Below, in pieces: positions 53,979 to 63,559 of a DNA stretch of 64,000 nt (positions are counted from its first letter, which is position 1; each line of letters starts with the position of its first letter). Source of the stretch: Arthrobacter sp. Hiyo8 (GTDB lineage: Bacteria > Actinomycetota > Actinomycetes > Actinomycetales > Micrococcaceae); contig AP014719.1 of NCBI GenBank assembly GCA_001549895.1, positions 4,216,001 through 4,280,000 of the forward strand, read 5' to 3'. The translations under genes were made by a program, and so were the position numbers. The notes below the pieces were generated by a model that saw only the letters and a list, made by a program, of their open reading frames with translations, searched no databases and had not been told where the DNA came from.

Positions 53979-54027
53979 AAGAGCTCCTGAACTGCGGAAA
54001 TGCAGCTCAGGGGCTCTTTTCTTTTTA
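53979..54027 (+). terminator. Terminator after tRNA-Val
   Basis: AGAGCTCCTGA..CTGC pairs with GCAG.CTCAGGGGCTCT and is followed by TTTTCTTTTT. Confidence 0.85.
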
Positions 54028-54087
54028 TTCCAGGGCCCTAGGGTCCCGATGGTTGTGGCCAGTCGTTTGCCGGTTCAGAATGGCAGC

Positions 54088-54614
54088 ATGACAGCGTCCG
54101 GAGATGCAGCGCGCGACAAGACGCTGGCGAAAATCGGTACGGCGGTGTTCGCCGTCGCTCCGGCTACCGCGGCCGGTCTGTTGCCATGGTTTGTGACCCG
54201 CTGGAGGGTGCAACAGCCTGTGCCGGGCGGACTGGCGGCCCAGTGCACAGGTGTTCTGCTGATCGGCGCCGGCGCGGCGGTGATTACCAATTCTTTCGCG
54301 CGGTTCGCCCTTGAAGGATTGGGAACGCCTGCGCCCTTTGCGCCGCCGAAGAACCTTGTGGTCAGTGGTTTCTACAGGTTCGTGCGGAATCCCATCTACG
54401 TGGGCATTGCGCCGCGATCGTCGGGCAGGGCCTCGTGCTGGGACAGCCAAAGCTGTTCGGCCTCGCGGCCTTGGGCGCAGTTCGCGTGGTGGCTTTCGTC
54501 AGGTTGTATGAGGAGCCCACCCTGGCCCGCAAGTTCGGCGCCGAGTATGAGGACTACCGTGCCAACGTCCCCCGCTGGCTGCCACGGCTCACTCCCTGGC
54601 AGCAGCCACGCTAG
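54088..54614 (+). CDS. Isoprenylcysteine-methyltransferase-like membrane enzyme (frameshifted)
   Basis: The N-terminal membrane helices (PATAAGLLPWFVTRW; LLIGAGAAVITNSFARFAL) are followed by the PEMT/ICMT motif FYRFVRNPIYVGI. After frame changes near 54,410 and 54,470 the C-terminal RLYEEPTLARKFGAEYEDYR and ANVPRWLPRLTPW follows. These proteins bind SAM through the RNPIY segment and the C-terminal E..YR. The substrate is unknown. The stop codon lies inside the target duplication of the adjacent IS. Confidence 0.75.
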
Positions 54615-54618
54615 CGTC
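54611..54618 (+). repeat. Target-site duplication, left copy (CTAGCGTC)
   Basis: Identical to 55908-55915 on the other side of the IS. Confidence 0.9.
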
Positions 54619-55907
54619 GGGTTATAGGACAAAACGTGTGTATGGATTGTGCCTGCTTCCCAGTGTTGGCGGGCGAATTTCGGGGTAGCTAAGCTTTGGA
54701 AGCTTAGGGTGGCTGGGGTGCTTGCATATCTCTGGAATGTCTGGTCTGCGGTCAGGCGCTGGTACGGAACGGGAAAACGGCCGCGGGTAAGCAGCGCTAC
54801 CGGTGCCTGGAATGCGGGCGAGCCGCTCGGGTGAACGCCCGGAGGTGAGCCGGCGTGCGGAGCTGGGTGCGTTTCTGGGCTGGCTGCTGGGTACCGGCGG
54901 CCAAGCGCTGGTTGACTCGTTCGGTACGGCCCGGTCCTTCCGGCGCCGCACGGCGTGGTGCTGGAATATTGCCCCCGCGATTCCGGCCACGGGCGAGATC
55001 CATGACCAGGTCCAGATCGACGGGATCTACGTCGGCTCGTGGTGCTGCCTGATCGCGATCGCCGGTGAGCATGTGATCGGCTGGCAGTGGTGCGACACCG
55101 AGAAGAAGGCCGCGTGGGCGGCGTTGCTTGGACGTTTTCCGGCTCCGCGGGTGGTGATCACCGACGGTGGTTCCGGGATCGCCGCCGCGCTCTCTGACTG
55201 CTGGTCGGATACCGCCATTCAGCGCTGCCTGGTCCATGTCCAGCGCAACGTGCGCACCTACCTGACCAGCAGGCCCAGGACCGAGGCCGGCAAAGCTCTC
55301 CTGCGCCTTGGCCGGGCCCTGACACGGATCAGCACACCCGCGCAGGCCGCGGCGTGGCTCGGCCACCTCAATGACTGGTACCAGAACCACGGGCAACTGG
55401 TCCGGGCCCGGACTTACCGCACCGCAGCCTCCCCGGCACCGGCGTGGGTGCGGGCGAATCAGGCCTGGTGGTTTACCCATGACCGGCTCCGGAAGGCCTA
55501 TCGCCTCTTGGAGCGGCTCAGCCAAGCAGGGAGCCTGTTCACCTACCTGCGTACCGAGTTCACAGGACTCGATATCGCGGCCACGACAAACCGGATCGAA
55601 GGCGGCACGAACGCGCAGCTGCGCCTGATTCTGCGGGCCCACCGCGGGATGAGCGAAGAGCACCAGAAGCGGGCCATCGAGTGGTACCTCTATCTCCACA
55701 GCGAAACTCCGGACCAGCCCGCCCAGCTCATCCGCCCCGAGCAATACACACCCACACGCCCGGCGGCCCAAACCGCCGTCGAGCAGCCACACGGACCCGA
55801 GGAATACGGCAACACAGCCACCGCAGAGGAAGGCCTCTGGGCCCGCAAAGGTTGGGCAGGACGCACGTGACACGCGCGGGATTTACACACGTTTTGTCCT
55901 ATAACCC
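54619..55907. mobile_element. IS1249-type insertion sequence (IS256 family)
   Basis: 1289 bp with 24-bp perfect terminal inverted repeats starting GGGTTATAGGACAAAACG (54619-54642 and 55884-55907). Flanking 8-bp direct repeats CTAGCGTC prove a clean transposition event and imply it is recent. It encodes one transposase and lies at the 3' end of the methyltransferase gene, which it leaves intact. Confidence 0.95.
54738..55870 (+). CDS. Transposase, IS1249 type (frameshifted)
   Basis: A zinc ribbon (CLVCGQALVRNGKTAAGKQR, YRCLECG) is in a different frame from the rest; one missing G near 54,818 in GGG separates them. The DDE catalytic residues are Asp in QIDGIYVG, Asp in VITDGGSGIAAAL and Glu in TNRIEGGTNAQLR. 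The C-terminus is YGNTATAEEGLWARKGWAGR. A start codon upstream of the zinc ribbon is not clear. If the frameshift is a sequencing error the IS may be active. Confidence 0.88.
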
Positions 55908-55915
55908 CTAGCGTC
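55908..55915 (+). repeat. Target-site duplication, right copy (CTAGCGTC)
   Basis: Matches 54611-54618. Confidence 0.9.
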
Positions 55916-55944
55916 GGCTCGGATTCGGTGCCGGGAATTGGAAA

Positions 55945-55987
55945 AGCTCTCCACCGCGACTATTGGGGGATGCCGCGGTGGAGAGCT
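55945..55987. terminator. Strong hairpin downstream of the methyltransferase/IS
   Basis: Perfect 14-bp stem AGCTCTCCACCGCG/CGCGGTGGAGAGCT with a 15-base loop, no T run. Probably the original terminator of the methyltransferase gene before the IS arrived. Confidence 0.65.
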
Positions 55988-56080
55988 CATAGATGAATAT
56001 ACAGAGAATTTCTGGATATGGAAAGGAAGCCATCCCCGTCCGGCGCGTCTCATCCCAGCACCAAGCCACTATGATGGTGG

Positions 56081-56100
56081 TTGTTCAGTGGATTGAACAA
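56081..56100. promoter_or_regulatory. Palindromic operator before the IclR-type gene
   Basis: TTGTTCA-GTGGAT-TGAACAA. The half-site TTGAACA recurs as ATATTGAACAG before the transporter gene and before the divergent dehydrogenase genes, so this is probably the regulator's own site. Confidence 0.55.
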
Positions 56101-56198
56101 GCGTTGTGCCTCGGACCGGAGTTCCGCTGCCCCAGGGTGGCGTTTCTACCTGGCACGCGCCCGCTCTGCGCCAGACGCACGAACCGCGAAGGAGAATC

Positions 56199-56996
56199 AT
56201 GGCCGATTCCCGCACCCCCCGTTCCGCCGAAGGCTTGGGGAGCTCCTCGCCGGCGCCTGCCGTGACCCGCGCTGCTGCGGTCCTTGATGCCTTGGCGGAG
56301 GCCCCTTCAGGCAGGCTGACACTCAGTGACCTTGCGAGGGAACTCGGGATTCCGAAGTCTTCCACGTCAAACCTGCTGCTCGCTCTTGAGGAAGCCCGGC
56401 TGATTACCCGCGAAGGTGCCGATTTTTCACTTGGCCGGAAACTGGTTGAACTTGGCGCCGCCTACCTTAGCCGGCTCGACGAAGTCCAGGAGTTCTACAA
56501 GTTCTGTGAACAGGCGCCGACGCTCTCCGGCGAAACCGTGCGGATCGCGATGATCGACGGCGATCACATCATCTACCTGGCCCGCTACGAAGGGCACCCC
56601 GCCGTCCGGCTCACGTCGAACATCGGCGACAAAATGCCGCTTTCCCTCAGCGCCGTCGGAAAGGTCCTCCTGGCCCAGCTTCACGACCATGACATCGAGG
56701 CGATGTTCCCGGACGACGTGGAACTGCCTGTCATGACCCCGAAGTCCCTCCGGAGTGCCGCCGAGCTCAAGGCCCAGGTTGTCGCGATCCGCAAGCAGGG
56801 CTACGCCCTGGAGGATGAGGAATCCACACTAGGCGTGGTTTGCCTCGCCGTGCCCGTCCCCACCCACGGGGCGCATGGCCCCAGCCTCGGTCTCTCGGTG
56901 ACAGCCCTGAAGGCCACTTTTTCCGAGGAACAGGCTGCCCTCATGGTGAAGGAACTCAAGGAGCTCGCCCACTCGCTGGGCAACCCGATGGGATAG
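56199..56996 (+). CDS. IclR-family transcriptional regulator
   Basis: 265 residues. The N-terminal winged helix is AAAVLDALAEAPSGRLTLSD and LARELGIPKSSTSNLLLALE. The effector domain follows (VRIAMIDGDHIIYLARYEGH; LPLSAVGKV-type segment PLSLSAVGKVLLAQ; GYALEDEESTLGVVCLAVPV). GGAG precedes ATG 56199. IclR proteins usually repress or activate catabolic genes; shared operator-like half-sites suggest it controls its own gene, the transporter and the dehydrogenases downstream. Confidence 0.92.
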   Translation: MADSRTPRSAEGLGSSSPAPAVTRAAAVLDALAEAPSGRLTLSDLARELGIPKSSTSNLLLALEEARLITREGADFSLGRKLVELGAAYLSRLDEVQEFYKFCEQAPTLSGETVRIAMIDGDHIIYLARYEGHPAVRLTSNIGDKMPLSLSAVGKVLLAQLHDHDIEAMFPDDVELPVMTPKSLRSAAELKAQVVAIRKQGYALEDEESTLGVVCLAVPVPTHGAHGPSLGLSVTALKATFSEEQAALMVKELKELAHSLGNPMG

Positions 56997-57067
56997 ATCT
57001 GGCCGCCCCGACGGGGTCATAAATAAATCTGATTACACCACTTGAAACTTGTACAACGTGCTGTACT

Positions 57068-57078
57068 CTGTTCAATAT
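57068..57078 (-). promoter_or_regulatory. Operator-like motif before the transporter gene
   Basis: CTGTTCAATAT on the plus strand, i.e. ATATTGAACAG on the minus strand, identical to 59758-59768. It lies about 75 bases before the transporter start, next to the likely promoter. Confidence 0.5.
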
Positions 57079-57153
57079 AGTGATTCACGCCATGGCGGCT
57101 GACACTATCTCGCCAGGCCAACGGGGGTCTGGAGTGTTCTTGAGGGAGTGCTT

Positions 57154-58502
57154 GTGACAACTCGTACTAAGACAAAGCTTGCTGATATGGACGGCGCAGT
57201 AGTTGAGCCGGAACAGCTGCGAAGGGCAACGCTTGCCAGCTCGGTAGGATCCGCCCTGGAGTACTACGACTTCTACATTTATGGTCTGGCTTCGGCCCTG
57301 ATCTTCGGACCTCTGTTCTTCAAGCCCTTGGGTGAAAGCGGCGCATTGATCGCGTCTTTCGCTACCTATGGCGTTGGATTCGCTGCGCGGCCCTTCGGTG
57401 GCATTTTCTTCGGATTCATCGGAGACCGCTTTGGCCGCAAGGTGGTCCTCCTGATGACCATCGGCATGATGGCCTTGCCAGCTTCGCGATCGGCTTGCTT
57501 CCGACGTTCGACCAGGCGGGCATGCTCGGAGCTGTCCTGCTGGTGACACTCCGTATTGTCCAGGGCCTGGGAGCTGGAGCCGAACAGGCTGGCGCAACCA
57601 CGCTGATCTCCGAGGTTGCACCCCCTAAGCGCCGCGGCTACTTCGCTTCGCTGCCGTTCGTGGGCATCCAACTTGGAACCCTCCTCGGCGCCGGCACCTT
57701 TGCGCTCATTGGCATGGCCAATAAGGGCGTACTCGAAGGTTGGTTGTGGCGCGTGCCCTTCCTCGCGAGCATCATTCTGATCGTCGTGGCAATCTTCATC
57801 CGTCTGAAGCTGAAGGAAACCCCGGTGTTCCAGGAGCTTGAGAAGCACAAGAACGTGGTGAAGAACCCCGTTGGTGAGCTCTGGAAGCACTCCAAAAAGA
57901 ATGTGCTCGTAGGCATCGGCCTCCGCATGGGTGAGAACGGCAACTCCTCGATCTACTCTGCCTTGCTCATCTCCTTCATGTCCGTCAAGGAAGGTGTCTT
58001 CCCTGGCGACAAGTTCATCGGCCCGGTCGGCTTGCTGATCGCCGCTGGATTCGCCGCCGTCATGGTGGTCACCTTCGGCGCCTTGTCTGACCGTATTGGT
58101 CGAGTCAAGGTCTACCGCTATGGGGCACTGTTCCAGGCGATCTTCGCTATTCCCGCGTTCTACTTGGTGACCCTCGGCAACGTGACCCTCGTGTGGGCCG
58201 TCATGGTTGTCGGCATCGCCCTTGGCGTGCAGTCAATGCTTGGTCCGCAGTGCCCGCTACTGCCGGAATTGTTCGGCTCGCAGTACCGTTTCACCGGTGT
58301 GGCATTGAGCCGCGAACTCTCTGCTGTCCTGGCCGGCGGACTCGTGCCCCTGGTTGGCGTCGCGCTCCTTGCTGCGACGGGCAACTCCTGGGTGGTCCTG
58401 GCGGTTTACTCGCTGGTCCTCGCGCTGATTTCATACATCACCACGTTCTTCACACCGGAAACAGCCGGCCGTGACCTTCTCTCCCTGGAGGATGCGAAGT
58501 AA
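57154..58502 (+). CDS. MHS-family MFS transporter (frameshifted)
   Basis: About 450 residues with twelve expected helices. The family signs are ALEYYDFYIYGLASALIF, GFIGDRFGRKVVLLMTIGMM (the loop 2-3 motif) and TLISEVAPPKRRGYFASLPF. A missing base near 57,478 changes the frame; it continues FAIGLLPTFDQAGMLGAVLL. MHS members import organic acids with protons. GTG 57154 follows TGAGGGAG. The neighbouring genes suggest a sugar acid or related hydroxyacid as substrate. Confidence 0.9.
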
Positions 58503-58531
58503 GAAGTCCCGTACCACGAGGTACGCAAGCA

Positions 58532-58572
58532 GCGACGGTCCCTCCTAGGTGCGGAGGGGACCGTCGCTTTTT
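58532..58572 (+). terminator. Terminator after the transporter gene
   Basis: AGCGACGGTCC..TCC pairs with GGA..GGACCGTCGCT and is followed by TTTTT (one-base bulge). Confidence 0.85.
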
Positions 58573-58619
58573 CGTGCCCTACCCCGGATAACCCCGGCAA
58601 ACCCGCCCCATACAGCAAA

Positions 58620-58648
58620 GCGGCCCTCCGGAAACCGGAGGGGCCGCC
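58620..58648 (-). terminator. Hairpin after the hydroxyacid dehydrogenase gene
   Basis: GCGGCCCTCCGG-AAA-CCGGAGGGGCCGC (one-base bulge), 25 bases after the stop on the minus strand. Confidence 0.65.
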
Positions 58649-58673
58649 ACGATGGCGCTGGGAAGCCGGCGGT

Positions 58674-59740
58674 TTAGTAGAAGTGCACCGTGTCCACAAG
58701 GTGGGGGAGTTCCCCGCCGTCGAGGAACGTACGCAGGTTGCTGGCGAAGCGTTCGGCGATGAGGCGGTTCTCCGCGGCACTGAGTGCCGAGGTGTGCGGC
58801 GAGACCATGACCTTCGGGTGGTTCCACAGCGGGCTGTCCTGGGGGAGTGGCTCGACCGCGAAAACGTCCAGGCAGGCGTAGGACACTTGGCCGGTGTCCA
58901 AGGCTTCGAGGAGCGCGTCTTCGTCAACCACGGTTCCGCGGCCAACGTTGACGAAGACCGCGCCAGGCTTCATCGCCGAGAAGACCTCGTGGTTGAAGAG
59001 TTTCTCAGTGTAGGGAGTGCCCGGGAGGGTGTTGACAACGGCGTCGGCCGTGGCAAGGAGTCCGGCCAGGCCATCGTTGTCCGCGACCTCGTCGATTCCG
59101 TCGATCGCTTCGACGTTCCGCTTGGTTCCGCTCACCTTCATTCCAAGGGCGCGGGCGATGCGGGCGGTCTCGAGGCCGATTTCGCCGAGACCCGTGATGA
59201 CCAGCTTGGAGCCGTTCACAAGTTTGGTGGGGGTGCGCAACTCGGGCCAGACCTTGGCAGCCTGGTCCTGTGCAAGTTCCCCGCTGCGCTTGAAGCCGTT
59301 GAGGATGCCCAGGGCTGCGAACTCGGCCAGCGGAAGGGCATGGACGCCTGCCGACGTGGTGACCTTGAACTTCTGCAGGGTCTCGCTGTCAAGCCCGAGG
59401 CCTTCACGGCGCCACCGGCACCTGCGGCCATGGCGTGGATCCACTGCAGGTGCGGGTTGCTCTGTGCGATGCGGGCCAGGCCGGCCGGATTCTCGTTGGG
59501 GAAGCCGTACAGGATCTGGGCCTTGTTCAACATGGACCAGTAGCGTTCCTCTTGTTCGGGAGTCCGCTTGAAGTCCGGATCGCCCGAGTGGTCGGCCGGG
59601 AAGCGTTCCGGAGGAAGAAGCTCGGGTTCGTAGAGCACCGTGATGCTCGGATCTACTGCGCGGATACGCTCCACATGCTCGGCTTCGAGCGGGACTGCGA
59701 TCGCGATGGTGAGTTCATCAGTCGTCATGGTGTTCATCAT
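58674..59740 (-). CDS. D-isomer-specific 2-hydroxyacid dehydrogenase (frameshifted)
   Basis: NAD-binding fold: VNGSKLVITGLGEIGLETAR, then VFVNVGRGTVVDEDALLEAL with catalytic Arg, and NHPKVMVSPHTSALSAAENR with catalytic His. The N-terminal substrate domain is in another frame (YEPELLPPERFPADHSGDPD), joined near 59,395. It would oxidise or reduce a 2-hydroxyacid with NAD(P). It is divergent from the beta-hydroxyacid dehydrogenase and shares its promoter region. Confidence 0.85.
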
Positions 59741-59757
59741 ACTGAATTGAGGCTAGG

Positions 59758-59768
59758 ATATTGAACAG
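59758..59768 (+). promoter_or_regulatory. Operator-like motif in the divergent dehydrogenase promoter
   Basis: ATATTGAACAG, identical to the motif at 57068-57078 on the opposite strand. It lies between the two divergent start codons, well placed to control both. Confidence 0.55.
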
Positions 59769-59802
59769 TTTTTGAAAGATGAACCACAAAGAAGTGAGGT
59801 GT

Positions 59803-60740
59803 ATGCGAAAGATGACCGCCAAGACCGCAGGTTTTGTGGGACTCGGGCTGATGGGCTTCCCCATGGCAGCCAATCTGCTCGGCAACGGCTGGGAAGTGAC
59901 TGCGTGGAACCGTTCCGCCGAAGCGCTCGCCGAGTTGGAGAAGCTCGGCGGAAATCGTTCGGAGTCGGTTGCCGGACTCCGGGACCAGCCCGTCATCATT
60001 TTCATGCTTCCGGATCTCTCCTACATCCTGGATGCCGCCGCGCCGTTGCTCGAGTCCTGGCGCTCGGACGCGCCGCTTCCGGGGACCACGATCATCATCA
60101 TGAGCAGCGTGTCTCCGGCCGCCGTGCAGGAATTCGGCCGGACGGTCCATAGCGCAAGCGGCGGGAACGCCGTCGTCGTCGATGCACCGGTCAGCGGGGG
60201 CACCAAAGGTGCGCAGGACGGCACGCTGGCCATCATGGTGGGGCCGCCGAGGAAGACTTCCAGCGATCGCTTCCCGTGCTCCAATCCATGGGGGCCACCG
60301 TCCGCCGCATGGGCAACTTGGGTGCCGGATCGCTGGCAAAGGCATGCAACCAACTGATCGTCGGGACTACGACGGCGGCGCTCGCGGAAGCCGCTGAACT
60401 CGCCGAGCGCTCGGGCATGGACGTCGAAACCCTGTTCGAGGTGCTTTCCGGAGGACTCGCCGGAAGCCGGGTCCTGGAGATTGTCGGTCCACGCCTCGCA
60501 GCCAAGGACTACGCGCCCACGGGTCCGGCGAAGTTCATGCACAAGGACCTCAAGTTCGTGCTCGAAAGCGCCGAAGCGGCCGGTGCCGCTGTCCCGATGG
60601 CGGCTGCCGGCGTCGAACTCTACCGCGAACTGATTGATCAGGGCCTTGGCGACCAGGACCTCGCAGTTGTCCGCCAGGCCATCGCCAACCTCAGCGACTC
60701 TTCCGTCAGCCCTTTGAACTACGTAAGGAAACAACCATGA
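59803..60740 (+). CDS. Beta-hydroxyacid dehydrogenase, 3-hydroxyisobutyrate/tartronate-semialdehyde type (frameshifted)
   Basis: The Rossmann start GFVGLGLMGFPMAANLLGN, the substrate motif DAPVSGGTKGAQDGTLAIMV and, after a missing base near 60,248, the catalytic Lys in NLGAGSLAKACNQLIVG are visible. Members reduce tartronate semialdehyde or oxidise 3-hydroxyisobutyrate. GAGG precedes ATG 59803. The stop overlaps the next start (ATGA). Confidence 0.87.
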
Positions 60741-61504
60741 GTGGACTCTTTGATCTCACCGGGCGCGTTGCGCTCGTGACCGGATCCAGCCGCGGCATCG
60801 GCAATGCGCTGGCCCGCGGATTGGCCGACGCCGGTGCCACCGTTGTCCTCAACGGCATCAACACGGAACGGCTCAAGGACGCGGAAGCCGCCATGGCGGC
60901 GGATTTCGGGCCCGGCCGGATCCACAGTTGTGCGTTCGACGTCACCAGCGACACCGAAGCGGCCGGGGCATCGCCTGGGTCGAGGAGAACGTCGGCCCCC
61001 TCGACATCCTCGTCAACAACGCCGGTATCCAGCACCGCGTCCCCATGCTGGACCTGGACGTGAAGGACTGGGAGCGGGTCATCACCACCGACCTCACGAG
61101 CGCCTTCCTCGTAGGGCGCGAAGCCGCCCGTCACATGATCCCTAGGGCCACGGCAAGATCATCAACATCTGCTCCGTGCAGACTGACCTGGCACGCCCCA
61201 CGATCGCCCCCTATGTCGCGGCCAAAGGCGGGCTGCGCAACCTGACGCGCGCCATGACCGCGGAATGGGCGGCCTCCGGCCTTCAGATCAACGGCATCGC
61301 CCCGGTTACATCCACACCGAGATGACCCAGAACCTCGTGGACGATCCCGACTTCAACTCCTGGATCCTCGGCCGGACGCCCGCCCACCGGTGGGGCACCG
61401 TGGCGGATCTCGCCGGTCCGGCAGTGTGGCTTGCCTCCGAGGCGTCGAACTTCGTCAACGGCCAGACGATCTTCGTCGACGGCGGAATGACGGTGGTCGT
61501 CTAA
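60737..61504 (+). CDS. Short-chain dehydrogenase, gluconate 5-dehydrogenase-like (frameshifted)
   Basis: VALVTGSSRGIGNALARGLA, DILVNNAGIQHRVPMLDL, then the catalytic Ser in IINICSVQTDLARPTIA and Tyr-Lys in APYVAAKGGLRNLTRAM, and FVNGQTIFVDGGMTVVV. Frames change near 60,963, 61,144 and 61,303, each a missing G. The best match by sequence style is the IdnO-type enzyme, which interconverts 5-ketogluconate and gluconate. It is overlapped on both sides by operon partners. Confidence 0.85.
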
Positions 61505-62559
61505 TGAGCGCTTTCCAGCTTCCGCAGTCTTCACCCGCGGTCGTGGCCCACGCGGCGGCGACCTTCGCATCGAGGACATAGCCCTCGTTGTTCCCGCCCC
61601 GGACCAGGCCGTCGTCGAGATCGCCTACGGTGGCATCTGTGGCTCGGACCTGCACTACTGGCTCCATGGCGCGGCGGGGGAATCGATCCTCAAGGCTCCG
61701 ATGGTGCTCGGTCACGAAATCGTCGGGACCGTTGTCCAGCAGGCCGCGGACGGCAGCGGTCCGGCAGCCGGAACGCCCGTCGCCGTCCACCCCGCGACGC
61801 CGGCCCCGGGTGCCGCTAAGTATCCGGAAGACCGGCCCAACCTCTCCCCGGGCTGCACCTACCTCGGGAGCGCGGCGCGGTACCCGCACACGGACGGCGC
61901 CTTCAGCCGCTACGCCACACTGCCGACCCGCATGCTCCGGGCCTCCCGGCCACGCTGGACTTGCGCACGGCGGCGCTGGTGGAACCGGCCAGTGTCGCCT
62001 GGCACGCCGTCGCCCGCGCAGGGGACGTTGCCGGGAAGACGGCGCTGGTGATCGGAAGCGGTCCGATCGGCGCGCTGGCTGTTGCTGTCCTCAAGCGCGC
62101 GGGGGCAACCCGGATCGTGGCCGTCGACATGCACGACAAACCTCTTGAGATCGCGCGCGCAGTGGGCGCCGACGAGGTCCTCAAGGGTGACGACGCCGAG
62201 GCGATCGCCGCCGTGGAAGCCGACGTCGTCATCGAGTCCTCCGGCAGCCACTTCGGACTCGCATCGGCCATCAAAGGCGCCGTCCGCGGCGGGAAAGTGG
62301 TCATGGTCGGGCTGCTGCCCTCGGGCCGCAGCCGGTCTTCATTTCGCTGGCCATCACCCGCGAACTAGAACTGCTCGGGTCCTTCCGATTCAACAGCGAG
62401 ATCGACGAGGTCATTACCGCACTCGCGGACGGCTCACTCTACGTGGACCCGGTGGTGACGCACGAATTCACGCTGGACCGTGGATTGGAGGCCTTCGAGG
62501 TGGCCAAGAACTCGGCCGAATCGGGGAAGGTCCTGCTGAACTTCCAGCCTGTGGCATAG
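61504..62559 (+). CDS. Zinc-dependent dehydrogenase, L-idonate 5-dehydrogenase-like (frameshifted)
   Basis: Medium-chain dehydrogenase: YGGICGSDLHYWLHG with the zinc Cys, MVLGHEIVGTVVQQ with the zinc His-Glu, LVEPASVAWHAVARAGDVAG and the cofactor motif VIGSGPIGALAVAVLKRAGA. Frames change near 61,570, 61,945 and 62,330. The SDLHYW phrase is typical of idonate 5-dehydrogenase. With the preceding SDR it would convert L-idonate to gluconate through 5-ketogluconate. TAATG overlap with the SDR gene. Confidence 0.85.
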
Positions 62560-62598
62560 GCTCTCAGCGATGAGTCGGGCTGCGCAGGCGTTCAGCCG

Positions 62599-63327
62599 TC
62601 AGCGCCGCTCGACTGGAACAAATACCCGTGGCTGGCCTTCCCAGTCTGGTGACAGGTCCGCGATGGTCTCCCGCATGATGTTGGAGGCGGCCTCGCGGGC
62701 CTTGTCGCCGTCTCGGTCCCGGATGCCTTGGGCTACATCCAGGTGCCATTGCAGGGCCGCTTCCTTCGGATGTTCCGGCATGAGGCCGTGAACGGTCCGG
62801 CCGGTGAGTGTCTCAGTGACCTGCCCGATCAGGTTCGCGAACATTTCATTGCCGGAACCGGAGAGCACCAGGGCGTGAAAGCGGATGTCGAGGTCCAGGA
62901 AGGTGGGCATGTCGCCCGCACGGCCTGCTTCCCGCATGGCCAGGGAAATGTCCACCAGTTCGCTGCGCAGGGACTCCGGAGCGTTTTCCGCGGCCAGTTC
63001 CGCCGCTACGGGCTCGACGGCGGAGCGGAGTTCGGCGAGGGAGCGCAACTGGGCGCCGCGGCCTTCTCCGGCCAGCCGCCAACGGATGACCAGCGGATCG
63101 AAGGGATTCCAGCGGTGCGCGGGGAGGACCCGGATGCCAACACGCTTGATGGTTTCCACCAGTCCCAAAGACTGCAGCACCCTGACAGCCTCACGCACCA
63201 CCGACCGCGACACTTTGAGCTCGTCCTCAAGGTGTTCAGCCAACATGACGTGACCGGTAGGGAGCTTACCGCCGACGATCCGGGTACCCAGATGCTCGAC
63301 AGCGCGGTAGTGGAGACTGGTTGACAT
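62599..63327 (-). CDS. GntR-family regulator, FadR subfamily
   Basis: 242 residues: winged helix AEHLEDELKVSRSVVREAVR and VLQSLGLVETIKRVGIRV, then an all-helical FCD ligand domain with metal-binding residues (DLDIRFHALVLSGSGNEMFA; HLDVAQGIRDRDGDKAREAA). Start 63327 gives STSLHYRAVEHLGTRIVGG. FadR-type GntR proteins next to gluconate genes usually repress them until a sugar acid binds. It is convergent with the idonate dehydrogenase and divergent from gnd. Confidence 0.9.
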   Translation of the reverse strand: MSTSLHYRAVEHLGTRIVGGKLPTGHVMLAEHLEDELKVSRSVVREAVRVLQSLGLVETIKRVGIRVLPAHRWNPFDPLVIRWRLAGEGRGAQLRSLAELRSAVEPVAAELAAENAPESLRSELVDISLAMREAGRAGDMPTFLDLDIRFHALVLSGSGNEMFANLIGQVTETLTGRTVHGLMPEHPKEAALQWHLDVAQGIRDRDGDKAREAASNIMRETIADLSPDWEGQPRVFVPVERR

Positions 63328-63559
63328 AGTCGTAAGCATAGTGGCGTTGATGGTTCCGCCACTGGAAGCCCGAGCGACGGTGAACTCCCACAGCACGAGC
63401 TCGCAACATAGACTCTTTTGTGACGCGGACGTTTCCAAAACGTGGGCGCAACTTTCCCAGACGTGGTCCAAATACGTATGGTTTATTCCAGCTACTGCTC
63501 TAGAAAGCGTTTCCTCGCTCCTAGCAGGACTCGATGCACAAGAATGAATTGGAGTTTTG

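Noticed and set aside
55945..55987. Additional inverted repeat belonging to the insertion sequence
   Set aside because: It lies outside the target duplication, so it is a host terminator rather than an IS end.
40373..62559. Treating the frameshifted host genes as pseudogenes
   Set aside because: Essential genes such as fabF, fabH and aceE are affected in the same way and by the same type of one-base loss, so sequencing error is the simpler explanation.
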